Below, in pieces: positions 35,009 to 48,400 of a stretch of DNA of 64,000 nt; within the stretch, counting starts at the first letter, position 1; every line of letters starts with the position of its first letter. Under the pieces are notes generated by a model. It saw only the letters and a list, made by a program, of their open reading frames with translations, was not told where the DNA came from and did no database searches. Both the position numbers and the translations under genes were made by a program. The stretch is from Trametopsis cervina (Eukaryota > Basidiomycota > Agaricomycetes > Polyporales > Irpicaceae). The DNA is taken from assembly GCA_022385755.1 (NCBI GenBank), contig MU278354.1, positions 1,008,805 through 1,072,804 of the forward strand, in the 5' to 3' direction.

Positions 35009-35758
35009 AACATATGGACGCCTACACTTTTACTCACGTAACTTTTATTACCTACTTACATCCCCGGAACCCTCGCAGTACTGGTATCGTACTTATTCCC
35101 ATAGTTGTAAACCTGTCTATCTTTTCTGTAATATCTTACCGCCATTGTTGTTGTAATCAGCGCATACTTTGTCTGTTGTAGCTCTAGCTTTAGGGCGATG
35201 CATTCGCATGAGACACTCCATCATATCAGTCAGTTAGCAGAGAGATACTGATATGTCTCGCATTGATGCTCGCAACACTATCACTCTCAGGCTATACCGA
35301 GGTTCGCCTTGGTGTTGCTTTCTGCCACGGCGTCGCCTAGAAGCGCACGGTGACGTGCTTACAAAATCTCTCAACGCTGCTTGGTCAGTCATGCACTGCG
35401 CATGAAGCGGTACGTTTTGACCTCGGCATACGCGGACGCCCCGGTAAATGCCGAGTGCATAAGATTCGTGGAAAAACGCTGGACAGGAACTTAGTCTTCT
35501 ACTACCACCACCATCCCCGCGCCCTCCACGGTCGACGTCGTCCCTCGTCTCGTATTCCACGATTTCGTCCTCAGCTGTCACACGCACCCGCATCTTCTGT
35601 GAAAGCAGAGGATTCATGCTTCGACCTCCAATTGATATATCGTGGCATAAAGATCTGTGTAAACACTGTCTGTTTAGAACTGTTAGTTTTGTCTTATCTA
35701 CTCTTCCGGCGTCGGAACTCATATCGTGCTACCTATTGCAGCGCTAAGACTGCCCAAC
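35009..35758. other. DOT1 3' flank and TIF5 upstream region
   Basis: 750 bp. A minus-strand frame of 162 codons (35234-35722) covers much of it, with an acidic/Gly-Arg patch (RGGRGDGGG), but it has no recognised domain and a poorly coding C-terminal half. I treat it as probably non-coding. Confidence 0.4.
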
Positions 35759-37126
35759 ATGGCTGCTGGAATTGTTAACATTCGTCGTGATGTCGATGAC
35801 AAGTTCTACCGTTACCGGTGCGTATTCCGTCGTCGCGTCGCGTCTGCAGCATCTGGGGAGACTAACTATTTCCTTCACTAGCATGCCCCTACTCTTGACT
35901 AAGATCGAAGGCAAAGGCAACGGTATCAAGACAGTCATTCCCAACATGGCCGATGTCGCACGGGCTCTCAGTCGTCCTCCCACTTATCCTACGAAGTTCT
36001 TCGGCTGTGAGCTTGGTGCCCAAACCTCTTTCGACGAAAAGAACGACCGGTTCATTGTGAACGGTGCCCATGACGCCACCAAATTGCGTGAGCTTCTCGA
36101 CGCTTTCATCGACAAGTTCGTCCTGTGCAAGTCGTGCAAGAACCCTGAGACGGACCTACTCATCACCAAGAGCGAGGACATCATCCGCGACTGTAAGGCT
36201 TGCGGCGAACGCACCGGTATCGACATGCGTCATAAACTTGTCACCTTCATATTGAAGAACCCTCCCAAAAACGCTAGGAGGAGCAAATCCAAGAAAAACT
36301 CTGGCACTGACAGTCCGACTAACAATGGCACTCACGCTGAGCCTGCCGGTCCTGCCATTGACGACGAAGGTGACGAGCAGAGCGAGGACGAGTTTACCAA
36401 GCGCATCAAAACCGAGGCGGCAGAGCTCAACACCGATTCTGCGCTCGCCAAAGAAGATTGGTCCGTCGATACTTCCGCAGAAGCTGTCCGCGCCCGTACG
36501 AAAGCCGCTGAGAATGCCATGGGCAGTCTCACCTTGGGCGAAGATGACAGTGATGAGGACGCCGACAGCCCGCTGTCGCAACTCGGTCGCTGGGCACAGG
36601 AGAACCGTGACGCCGGCCCCGTGGAAGTTTACAAGAAGGCAGATGAACTGGGCATTGCGAAGAAACACAAAACAGTCCAAGTTTTGGCTCTATATCTGTT
36701 CGACGATAGCATGGTGTCGGAAATTGCCACGTACGCACCTCTGTTCAAGAAAGTACGTGAAAATCGGTTGGCGGGTCTGTGTTCAATACTGATCGCGCTG
36801 ATGCAGATGGTGACGTCCGAGAAGCATCAAAAGGCTCTCCTCGGCGGCGTTGAGCGCTTTGTTGGATATGACCATCCAGAACTTATCCCCGCCGTTCCCA
36901 AGATTTTGATGGAGTTCTATCAAACTGACATCCTCGAGGAGGAAGTGATCAAGCAATGGGGTACCCATGTCAGTAAAAAGTACGTGGATAAGGATACCAG
37001 CAAGAAAGTGCGCAAGGCCAGCGAGCCCTTCTTGAAGGTGAGTAATTTACCCATGTGATTATGCTATATCTGACTGTCACATGTCTCTAGTGGTTGGACG
37101 AGGCTGAGGATAGCGACGACGAGTAG
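35759..37126 (+). CDS. TIF5: Translation initiation factor eIF5
   Basis: GTPase-activating protein for eIF2 in the 43S/48S initiation complex. Exons 35759-35817, 35882-37037 and 37091-37126 give 416 residues. The N-terminal domain begins MAAGIVNIRRDVDDKFYRYR; the Arg in FYRYRMP corresponds to the catalytic arginine finger near position 15 of yeast eIF5. It continues IEGKGNGIKTV and FFGCELGAQTSFD. A zinc ribbon follows, CKSCKNPETDLL and CKACGERTGID. After an acidic linker comes the C-terminal W2/HEAT domain (LYLFDDSMVSEIATYAPLF, FVGYDHPELIPAVPKIL). The last small exon encodes WLDEAEDSDDE, the acidic-aromatic box that binds eIF2-beta and eIF3. All landmarks intact; the three exons sum to a multiple of three. 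Confidence 0.96.
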
Positions 37127-37509
37127 GAGAACACCCGCCTATCGTGATAGAAGTTATGTACGATTATACTGTAGCTTTCTGCGTTGATTTGAGGTTTCAT
37201 ATCCATCTCTTTCGGTATGCTCTGCAGCGAATCACATCCGGTGTGTGCGTTTGTCCGTGAGCTCAGAGCTCAGAGCGAGCGCCCGGCAGTTTCAGAACGC
37301 CCGGTTACCCGACGCATGATCTGCAATGAGATTGCACGAGCGCGGAACAAATGTAGTAGTTAGGAAACAGCGATTCTTCACATGGCACGCCTGCGAGTAA
37401 AACAAGTTTCCCGTGCACGGCATCCAGCTGGCACCTTTGGCACTGGCTATAAAAGCACACTGCAGTGAGGCTCCATCGCTCATCTTCGTACTTTCATATC
37501 TCTAACGTC
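37127..37509. other. TIF5 3' flank and P450 promoter
   Basis: Compact spacer between two plus-strand genes; carries the TATA box listed at 37448. Nothing else recognised. Confidence 0.45.
37448..37454 (+). promoter_or_regulatory. TATA box of the P450 gene
   Basis: TATAAAA, preceded by GGC and 56 bases upstream of the P450 ATG at 37510. This is a good core promoter position with a short leader. Confidence 0.6.
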
Positions 37510-40222
37510 ATGTCGGTCCCACCAGGTATCGCCTTCCTTCTCTCCAACCTCCCCTCATTACTCGCCCCGCCTGTGTCCGTATATCTTGCCTGTAGAGTAA
37601 TTGGCCACTCCCTTGGTGTCGATGTTCCAACCTGGGCCGAAGTTGCAGCAGCCATTTTATCCTGGCCCGCTGTAGTCTTTGTAGGAACCTACTGGTCACG
37701 ATGGCGCATTCAACAGAAGGCTGCCGCGGCAGGAGCGGCTGTACCGGCTAGAGTGCGGTCTAAATGGCCCGGAGGACTTGACTTGGTCTTCCAATTCGAG
37801 GAAGACAGGCGCAATCGCTTCCTAGGTATGACCTCTGCAGGCTGTATCGGGATTTTTGCTCATCTGACACGATAGCATACCGCTTCATGGAGCTCGTGTC
37901 GGAGTATGGATATACTTGCAATGCGTCCGTTCTTTTGCAGGATAGGGTGGGTACCAGCTTGCCCACAAAAAACTCCACGTATCTCGATACTCATGCGCCG
38001 AACATAGATCTTCACAACTGAACCTGAGTACATCAAGGTGCGCGCGTCCCGGGACGATCATATTATTTACTGACCTGGGTATGTTGCAGAGAATACTAGC
38101 AACCGACTTTGCCAATCACGAGAAAGGTAGGCTCTTCCTTCGTATGCCCTCAACCATCTCATCAACTCTATATTTGCTAGGTGCCGTGGCTTTCGAGCAG
38201 CTCCGTTCGCTTCTTGGTACCGGCGTCTTCAACTCAGATGGTTAGTAGCACGCTTCTCCACGAGCCTCATCCGTTACTCATAATATCATCCGTCACAGGT
38301 GAAATGTGGAAGTTCGTAGTGCAACCTAATCATGCTGACTGCCGCGAAGCTCACATATATCGTCAGATTTCACCGTGGCATCAGCCGTCCATATTTCAGC
38401 AAAGACAGGATTGCACACTTCGAGGTGTTTGACAGGTTCGTTTGATCTCTGTCATAATGCGCAGATCCTAAGTAACACATTGTTAGGCATGCCTCCGCGG
38501 CTATTGATCTCATCAAGGGACGTATGCAAGAAGGACATGCAATTGATTTCCAGGTGAGACATTCGTTTTCTCATCAAGTTCAACAGTATGCTCATTATCC
38601 GTCTCACAAGGACCTCGTGGCGCGTTTCACACTTGATTCCGCAACCGAGTTTCTCTTCGGCAAGGATTTGTGCTCGCTATCCGCGGGCTTGCCCTACGCT
38701 TCTACGAGCGGTCGGACAGATGCGCATTCTGCAAAAGATCACCCTGCGAATAAATTCGCCAACTCGTTCTGGGAAGCCCAGGAACTGACCGCGAAGCGAG
38801 CGATGTTTATGAAAGCTTGGCCGCTCTGGGAGTTCTGGACTAACACTGTCGACAAACATACCGCGACCATGGACGCGTTCATTGAGCCATTGTTGAAAGA
38901 AGCGATCGCGAAGAAAGGACAGGCTAAAAACACATCAGGCGACGAGGAAGACGAAACCCTTCTTCAGAATCTCGTGAAGTCGACGGATGGTTAGTGCCTC
39001 TATCACTAAGCCGAACCTTGGTTCGAAACTGATTTCTGCACTATAGATCCGAAGGTCATCCGAGATGAGACGTTGAACATCTTACTCGCAGGTCGCGACA
39101 CGGTTCGTTAAACACTCTTGTGATAAATGACGCCCAAGATCACTGAATGTCGCGTACATAGACGGCGTTGACACTCACAATGGCAGTTTATAGTCTATCG
39201 CAACACCCCGATATACTTCGCAGGCTTCGCGAGGAAATCTTAGGCTCTGTTGGCAACGGTCGCCCTACGTATGAGGATATCAAGCAGCTGAAATATCTGC
39301 GCGCCTTCATCAACGGTCAGTAGTGCAGAACTAGCTCAGCTGTAAACCTCACTAACACATTGTAATCTAGAGGTCTTACGTCTCTACCCTGCTGTGTGAG
39401 ATTCCGTGCCACGTAGAATATAGAAATATTGATACTAACGATCCATAAACCTATTCACAGGCCTTTCAACACTCGGTAGGCCTGACCGTAGTCTGATTAT
39501 ACGTCTCCAATGCTGATCCTCTACTCGACTTTAGTCATAGTGTCAACGATGCTGTCCTTCCCGCTATAACACCTGGCGGACAGCCTCTTTTCGTTCAGGG
39601 GGGTACAAGGTTCGTCCCTTGCAGTGGTCACCAACCTTTTTAATGCGTGCTAAGAGACCACAACGTCAGGATGCTGTACAGCGTCTTTATCATGCACAGA
39701 CGCAAAGATCTCTGGGGACCCGATGGTACGTCTCCCTTAGGATACAAATAAATATATTGTGGTGACACAATCTCCATAGCTCTAGAATTCGATCCAGACA
39801 GGTTCTTGGATGAGCGAGCGGCGAAATACCTCACCCCGAACCCTTTCATTTTCCTGCCATTCAACGCGGGACCTCGGATATGCCTCGGCCAACAGGTAAG
39901 GCTCTTGCTCCCTGGCAACCATACATGTGATATCTAAGAGTTTTCTTTACAGTTTGCCTACAACGAGATCTCATTCATGCTCATTCGCTTGTTGCAACAA
40001 GTGACGGATATCGATCTCGTGCAGGAGGTTCACCCAGAAGCTGTCCCTGCGCCTGGAAGATCTGAGTCGAAGTTCTCGAACGGAAAAGAGCGTGTAATTA
40101 TCAGAAGTCATTTGACGATGTATGTGGAGGTGAGTATTCTAGTAGGTTAAACTCACGTGGAAAAATAACTGACGGCTTGTTAGGGTGGACTTTGGGTCAA
40201 GATGAAAGTCGCCGACGTCTGA
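37510..40222 (+). CDS. Cytochrome P450, CYP63-like (CYP52-clan) monooxygenase
   Basis: Membrane-bound haem monooxygenase. The N-terminus has hydrophobic anchor segments ([16 protein letters not shown] and [21 protein letters not shown]) followed by a basic turn. Spliced motifs in order: [17 protein letters not shown] (I-helix oxygen-binding, intron inside), EVLRLYPAV (ExxR), [20 protein letters not shown] (PERF region) and [15 protein letters not shown] (haem ligand Cys). Exon joins around 39380-39620 restore LRLYPAVPFNTRHSV, then [19 protein letters not shown]. The ATFDS-like [10 protein letters not shown] helix and the region layout match the CYP63 alkane/xenobiotic hydroxylases of white-rot fungi, recognised from memory. 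About a dozen introns, no frameshift found. The end is WVKMKVADV. An ER-located reductase partner is expected elsewhere. Confidence 0.9.
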
Positions 40223-41001
40223 AAGCCACCATCGCAATGTGATACGGCCAGTCACAATAAGTTATATCAAAATGCCCTAAGCAGCTGCATAAAGACAGCA
40301 CTCTGTGGCAAAATATCGTATTACCTTCACTCCAGCTAATGAGCTGCGACTGTCAATGACGTATTTAGTAGCTCGTTCGGGCAGCGTACGAGTTAGATAG
40401 AATCATGTAGAGCAGTAATCATCTCCATTTAGTGGACGATGAGTATACAGTAATTTAGCGTCCAAACTTATGCTACTTGGGCGAGGTACCAGGAATTGTA
40501 TGGTATCGAGTTGTCTATTCAATCCGGTTGGGATCTAGTCGTGGGTGTGGATGAAGAATGAGATGACGCATAGCTGCAGCAATATTGCAGGTAAACGAAA
40601 CACAGACCAACTGGCAGGTGCCTCGCAACGGTGGGCCCATTCGCTGATTGCGAACGGGTCCTCTTTATACGTATGGTGTTGCACGCTCGCACATTGGACA
40701 CACTTCGGCCAGATAGTACTGAGGGCCGAGTTCTTAGGGGTGCCGTAGAACTTGACAGTATACCGTACATGCAGGTGTGCTGCAGATGAGCTTGTCTCAC
40801 CCGCGTTACATTCTTAGGCAGATATCCACAGTAATTGTTTTGATGTTGAGTAGAAGTAAAACAAGCCGTGAGCACCTAGACTAGAGGGTAAGCCCAGCGC
40901 GATCAAACAAAGAGCGCTCGAGACCTGTAAGACGCGAACCGTCAGTGAAAGATCTTTCTTGCTCTACCTCTCGTCCTCAAGCCACATTCTCGCCAGTACG
41001 A
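40223..41001. other. P450 3' flank and SMN upstream region
   Basis: About 780 bp with no gene recognised. A minus-strand frame at 40519-40875 has no domain and Thr/Arg-rich composition typical of antisense chance frames. Confidence 0.4.
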
Positions 41002-41993
41002 ATGCGTCCAGTAGTTTCTTACGATGATATAGCTGCACCGGAGGAAAATGCGCCTCCGCAGCCGCCTATCCCCTCCGCCAATCAACCTCCAACCAAAAAG
41101 CGGAGAACCTCCCAACCAAAGGGCTCGCAAAGACGTACTTCACAACACGTACAGCACTGGGATGACCCAGGAAACAATACAGATGTGATGAACTATGGTG
41201 AGGATGCTTCTGGAGATGCAAATGGCTTGCACCCAGCTGAAGAGGACGAGAGCCGCGAGTTAACACACGAGGAGATCTGGGATGATTCCGCTCTCATTGA
41301 TGCATGGAATTCAGCCACCGCGGAATACGAGGTAGTTCACTTGCTCCGTAGGCTACACGTTTTGACATTCTTGATCTAGACATACCATGGGAGGAACAAG
41401 AATTGGAAAAGTGAACCGGTGAAGAAATCGCCTTTGTAAGTCACCCTTGCACATTTGCACATGATGCCATATTTCTAAAACAAGTCCTTTGCATCAATGT
41501 AGATGGTACAACGTCCCTCCTGCAGAGAAGCCCGTGAACGGGCAGACCTCTGATATTACTGCAGCTGAGTTTTCGACGCAAGAGGATTCGACGCCGCTAA
41601 ACTTCGAGACCTTTGTTCCTACCCATGATCCCGCACTCTTCCCTGGTATACCCTCAACCCAATCAGCCGTGCATGACTCTGCCTACCATCAAGATTATCT
41701 CCCGACTACGGCAGGTGCGACGACGAGTCAAGATGAAGCGTTTTCTAGGGCACTCTCGGCCACATATTGGGCTGGTTACTGGACGGCAGTCTATCATGTT
41801 GGTATCCCGTTCATTCGATCTCAGCTGTTTATAATCAACTAAAGTCGCATCGATTTAGTATCAGAGAAGTCATATCAGCACCGCAGCTCCCTCCATGGAA
41901 GCAAATCACGCGAACGGCGACAGCGCCGATGACGACGACGAAGCCGAAGAGGACGACGATGAGATGACCGACTTGGTAGATACTCAGCGATGA
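41002..41993 (+). CDS. SMN1: Survival motor neuron (SMN) homologue
   Basis: Core of the complex that loads Sm proteins on snRNAs. Exons 41002-41331, 41380-41435, 41503-41797 and 41859-41993 give 271 residues. The N-terminal helix LTHEEIWDDSALIDAWNSA is the Gemin2-binding motif. The second and third exons give YHGRNKNWKSEPVKKSPLWYNVPP, the conserved fungal SMN linker. The C-terminal YG box reads ATYWAGYWTAVYH, a glycine-zipper oligomerisation helix, followed by an acidic tail ending DLVDTQR. There is no Tudor domain, as in other fungal SMN proteins. The ATG at 41002 (MRPVVSYDD) is preferred over 40945. The last intron has a weak GTTGGT donor at 41798; using the nearby GTATCC donor at 41802 would give a basic tail instead. 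Confidence 0.88.
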
Positions 41994-42445
41994 CGAACCC
42001 GAGATCCTCATTTGTACGTGCATCTGCGGCTTGTTGTCTGCAGCGTAGCTATGTGTTTCGTATCATACGTAGTATCTTCTCAGTAACCCTGATCCCCATT
42101 TTTCGTCCACACATGTGCGGACGGCAAACGAGGATCTGTTCGGTTTCGGGCTCGAGAGATGTTACTTATGTAGCGTGCGCAACTCGATTGAGCGGTAAGA
42201 AAACTCCAAATAGGTCGATATCACTACTCGGCACGGGTACAACACGGCCTCTGCACTCCATACCCAAGAAAGCAAGGCAATACTGCGCAATTCCTTTGCG
42301 CTTTCCATGGAACCCAGCGAGTTTGTGCGGCGAGAGCGCCGCCTCGTCTGTGCAGGACTAAGATAAGGTTTCAAGTCTCGACCTCCTGCTCCTGCGCCTC
42401 TCCCACATACTTCTGGCTCCCCAGTCGTCCATCCTTCGTACCATA
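41994..42445. other. Spacer between SMN and helicase genes
   Basis: 452 bp between two plus-strand genes. It becomes pyrimidine-rich before the helicase ATG. No gene or repeat recognised. Confidence 0.4.
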
Positions 42446-45400
42446 ATGGAGGCGTCCTTTGCTCAAAATTCAGACCGATACCGGCGGTCCGGCTTCAGCG
42501 CATCTACATTTGCGTCCTCGTACTTGCGTACGGCAGGAGGCCTTGAAAGAGCTCTTTCTCTTTTAGAAAACGACATCTGCAACCCTACAGTGGATACAGT
42601 GGATATCGTCAAAGAGCTATGCTCAAAGGTGGGCTTGTTCGAATTCGCAGTCTCTCGTGAGTTATGTATCCCTGTGGACTGTCTTCCATGACTGAAATGT
42701 ACCAGATCTGAGCGAGTCTACGTTCTTCGAATTGCTGGAGGCATTGAACAGGGGGTTCTCCAATATCGATTTCCCCTCGTATCAGACTTCCGTATCCAAA
42801 ATCGTCGTACATAGGATCAGTGAATTCTTTTCAAGCATCAATATACCGATCAGCGATATCGATACAGCTTGTCGTATACGTCGGCAGAATGTGATAGCTG
42901 CCAGTCGCTCTCTGGACGATATCCTCTCTACTATGTATGACGCGGCTCAAGGTTCAGCGGACGAGAGATCACTCGATGTTTCCGCGGTCGATTGGCCAAA
43001 CACACTTGTAACGAAGCTCTCTAGCGAGTTGAGGACATATCTTGCAGTAGGTGGCTCCCACCGCCATGGAACAAGCAATCACTAACAGCTGGTCAGGACT
43101 ATATGAAGATCCTACGAGATCTACGTCTAGAAACTGTCATACGAAATGAATACCTTCCGCCGGTCGTCCGCACAGTGGCTCCGGTGTATAACACACCTCT
43201 CTTCCTGTCCATGAGAAAGACAGCGGTATTAACAGAGATGGTGGATGGATATGGGCACTTAAGAATTCTCTTGTCTTCAAGATCCATCCGTGACCTCAGC
43301 CATGCTCAGGCAAAGCCGAAGCTGTTCTCTTCAGTGCTGGACACGCTGAGGTGCGTTGCTATTTTCATTCCCGTGCCATTTACTGAACGTGCGTCTAGAT
43401 TGCTTTCTATCGAGGAAACGCAGTCAATCAGTATACGGACACTGGCAGATGAGAACGGCTGCGTAATATTGGCTGCCCGTGTCTCTAACAAGTGCTTTAT
43501 TGTTGTACGTCCTATTGTTCACAGCGTATTAGGATCTTAGCTCATCGCATGCAAAGTACTGTACGGACAACGTGCCTTCTTTGTCTCATGAGGTAGAGCT
43601 TTGCCCTACTCTGTTTATACTTTGCTGACAATACTTGTACCAGGGGACCGACACGGGTATGCCGTGCTCAGTTTTTCTATTGACAATCTATTTACACAAA
43701 CTCAAAGCTCTGCGGATTTTTGGGGTGTACAACATTTCTGCCCTTCAAAGCCAATTCTGGACGACAGTGGCTTCCTCGATAACTGATCGTCGTGAAAGAG
43801 AGCAGACTACAGACGGTCATCGACCACACGCAATAGCGCCAGCTGCCCGTAAGACACCAGTTCGCGTCGTAGAACATGTAAGTCCAACCAAATCTCCCCT
43901 CAAATTCAGCTAATCGAGATGCTCCAGGCACGCTCACTGGTTACGTACGTATCCTCCTTTCTTTCTTTCTGGGTCTCATATCTCAGCCAATCAATGATAT
44001 CATGACCTAGTGTGATGAAATTTGTGGACTTGTCGAAGGTAGGTCAAGCTACGTTCTACAGAACAATTCTTAACGAGCATCCCATTTACAGAACGTGTTA
44101 CAAAGTGACCTCTCCGATGGCTTCCATCGCGTACAGTCAATTGATTTATTTATCAGGTATAGTGAACGGCCTGGATATTCACCAGATGATGGTCCCCTCG
44201 TGCGTCTCTGTTCTGTAAGCGAGCGACAGAGATCTCACATACGTATAGTCCAGAGGAACAGCGGGTCATAGACCACGCCGGATCATGTTATATATTGGGA
44301 AGAAGTGGGACGGGGCAAGTGTTCAGATCATATCTTGTGGCATTGTCTTTCTGATGGCACAAGTAGCAAGACGATAGTCATCATCACCAAAATGTTGATG
44401 ACTGAATGCACGTGGGGACTCTATTTCCAGACCGAGAGAAAACCTCGTCAGGTCTTCGTGACGCGCTCTCAGCACCTGGCTACCAATGTTAAGGAGCAGT
44501 TTTTTGACATGCTACTCACGATGCTTTGGGGCCCGGAGCAGAATTCTTCCGCGCCCCGCCCTACCGCTCTCCTCGATGCCGAAGAGGAGCTGCGATGGAA
44601 CACAGCTGTCCCTCAGCGTCTTGGACAGTTACAAGACGACAATTTCCCCCTATTCGTATCTTTTGAGCGCGTGAGTGTACTTTTGTTCCGCCAGGTTTCA
44701 GGACTTTGACATATTCGATAGCTTTGCTCTTTGGTGGTGAATGAGATATTATTCAGATCGACAGACATACCAGGATGGACACCATTGTTCCGTTCTGCAA
44801 CTCTCACGTATGAGAGATTTCTTGGGAAATATTGGCCGAAGCTCAGAACGAAGAATATTGGTGTGTATTACCATACATGTATGACCTTAGTTCGCTAATT
44901 ATAGATCGCAACTAGACCCGTTTGTCTTATTCAGCGAGTTCATCGGTAAGTGCTTAAGATACATCAGTGTACACGCAGTGACATATTGCGCTTCGTTTGG
45001 CAGGGACCATAAAGGGCTCCGAGGGATCTTTACATGCCGGATATCTTAGCAGAGAGACTTACGTCGGTCACTCGAAGGAACGTGCAATAGTATATGACCT
45101 CTTTGAACGCTACAGGAAACTCAAGCAACAGGCGCACGAGTATGATATAGCTGACCGGTACGTCTGCTAGCTAGTTTCTGCATGTGCCCCGGAGCTCATA
45201 TGTTGGTTCTAGAACGCATGATATTCTGAGGGAATTGTCAGAGTGTGATAGACATATCATGGTTGAAACTTTAGGAAACCATTTGGATCCAATATCCAAA
45301 AGCATAGACTTTCTGTGAGTGCAGTTCGTGGATGAACCTGGCTGCAAAGAAAGATCATTTTCTTCCTCAGCTACGTTGACGAAGCGCAAGACAATCTCAT

Positions 45401-48400
45401 CATAGATCTTCGTCGTATGTATACAACTTGCCCACAGACGGACATGCTTTTCATCGATTCCACAGTGCTACGCCTACTCCGCAGCCACTCAGGAGAGTCT
45501 GTTTGGGCAGGCGACACTGCCCAGACCATATTTGCGGGAAGTTCATTCACGTTCAATGAACTCAAGGCCAGTATGTGGCGTATTGAGGTCAGCGAGCACA
45601 AACATACGATTACGTGCCATGCTAATGTACCACAAAGGATGAATTACATGATGCCCCTGCAGGGTCCCCTGATCCGAAATTCTTTCAGCTCTCGGTGAAC
45701 CACCGATCACAACAAGGGATACTATCGTGTTCTCAAACGGTTCTTGACTGCATGTTCCAATTCTGGCCTGCATCTCTAGATAAAGCTCTCAAAGAACCTC
45801 CTGTCTCCGGCGGCCAACCTCCCTTGTTTCACAACTTCAATGGTGATAGAGGTCTACTTCAGAGTCTTATACAGTCTGAAAGGTGTGTTTTCGCAGCATG
45901 AAATGTTCAAGCATGCTCAATCCTTTATCTTTTAGCAGAAACCCAAGCGCAGTTGAATTTGGAGCAGAACAGTGTAAGTGGCCACCTCTCAATCTTGAGT
46001 TATCCTTCAAGTGCGTTACAGGTATCATAGTCCGAGACGAGGCCACCCGTCAGGATTTGCGGCCGCTATTGCATCGAACAGCGCAAATTCTGTTAGTTTA
46101 TCTGCTCGCCAACTACTGTACATAACTAATTACTGATATACTTCAGGACACTTTATGAGAGCAAAGGGCTCGAGTTTGACGACGTGAGTTGACCTCCGGG
46201 CTGCGACGTGAGATTCAACGGCGCCTGCATGATATTGTGCGGGACGAGACTTTACCTAATTGATGCATCTGTTAGGTACTACTCTACAAGTTCTTCGGCG
46301 ATTCCATAGTGAACTCGACACAATGGCGTCACCTCGCAGAGCATATACAGAAAAACATGGGTCCTAATGAGGATGCCGAATTCTTTGTCTTGTCTCACGA
46401 GGTACATATGTGAAGCTCTACTGGCTACTGTATTGGCTTACTGACGCTCCCTAGCTGAAATCGCTATATGTAGCTATCACGCGTGCCAGAAACAATCTTT
46501 GGATCATAGACTCATCTGAGAAGGCCTGCGCTATGGAGGCAAGTTCTTCAATTTCATTTATGTAATAATATTTAGCTCATATAAAGTTATGACCGCAGTA
46601 CATCTGGGCAATGCAAAATCAAATTAGCGTCCAGTCACAAAGCCCGGATTTATCTGACTTTGCGAAGGCCTCCACTAAAGCGAGTTGGGAGCAGAAGGGA
46701 GATATCTACTTCGGTAGATATTATTATAAGCTGGCAACCCGCGCGTACGCCAATGCTGGCCTAACGCATAAAGCCGACATGGCAGAAGCCTATCACTTGC
46801 GAGAGGTAGCAAAGTCATCTGATACCCCAGATAAATGGAAGAAGGCTGCTGTCGCCTTTCAACAGCTGGCTGGTGCGGATTCGACTCAGGACCGGCAGCC
46901 ATACCATCGCATCTCAGGAGAGTGCTTTCTCCGGATTCCTGACAAAGAATCTGCAGCAAAGGCGTTCTTCAATGGGTGCTACTTTACCCTGGCTATCCAA
47001 ACCTACCGTAGCATCGCTGATTTTGACCGTGTCGTTGAATTATTGCCATACCAAGAGATCGACACGGATACTTCCACGCAGATGCGATATGCCTCACAAT
47101 TGTTCTATTTTCTTAGACGGAAAATCCGGTATGTGCCCGTTCACAGAAAAACTCTTGATGTTGTTGGACTGATGTATACTGCCAGGAATGCTGTGGGATT
47201 ATTCAACAGCGAGCTTGAAGCACATCAATTTCTTCACGTGCACGGCCTCCTCCTTGCAGACGCCGTGTGGTCAGAGGACGACGGGGATCACCTGACAGCA
47301 GCCCACCGCCGCGTTCAAATGGGTCTTCCGTTGGAAGCCTTGAGGCTTATTACAAAGCATCGATCACTTGGCGGTAGCTGCGATAACTTCTCATGGGCCG
47401 GCATACGTGAAGCTCTGTGGCAGCAAATATCTGTCGCTAATTATGATTGGACTGATGAACGCATCCCTCTGCCTAAGATGGAAGACTGGATTACTTTGGC
47501 GACATCAATTGCATCTGTACAACCAGCTTTCATAGCTGCGGAGGTATATACTCGAAATTACTCTATCATTGTCAGATGCTTAACTGCGTACTTTATCGTC
47601 AGCTCCGTCTGTTCGACGCAATAATTCATCAAGGCCAACAGACACCGCCTCGTTCTGTGCATAACCTTGCAAGGCAACGTGAACACCAGAATAAATATGT
47701 AAATTTGCTCTTGTGGACACGCATAATTCCCCCACCAAAAGGAATCACGAAGAACTCTGCGCTAGCTTGGTTGATTCAATTCGTTCCTATGAGTCGCTTG
47801 CTCCGATCGATATACCTTGAAAGTGATCCCATTCACAATCAGCAAGTGCAAGAAATCCTTGGCTTTCGCTGTGTCACTGTCAATATTTACCGCCTGTTGC
47901 CCAATAGCGCTCTTCAAAGGCGTGCAACAATCATGAAAACTCCTGTTACAGGTTCCGACGAGTCAAATGGGAGTCTGGTTTCGCGCACCGCGTTGAAAAA
48001 TCTTTTGGATGACTGCTTAGGACATTCTCTGTCCCGTAGGGTGGATGAAGTTGTGTCTACTCTCCAAGGCGCGGCGTTTTCGAAGTGGTATGACCTGTCA
48101 ACAAGATTATCCATACTAGCTTGCATCGCCATGGTCTTAGATGATGTACGAGACATCACAGAGTCTCATGGTCTGTACATGAAGCAATGGTAGGTATTGT
48201 CTCCCATATTTGAATTGCACTAGTCAACTGATCCAAAACTACAGGAGACTTCTTCGTCACTTATTAACAATCATCACGAGATTTATTGCCCGGGGACAGG
48301 ATCATTCATCTATACACCTTCGTTTGAAGCTCGAAAAACGCGACAAAACTGGACTTCGTGTCGTGAGAATGTGGATTCGCGAGCGTTTCGTCGCTTTGAC

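Noticed and set aside
36156..36680. 174-codon antisense frame within TIF5
   Set aside because: Fully antisense to a well conserved eIF5 exon; peptide has no recognisable features.
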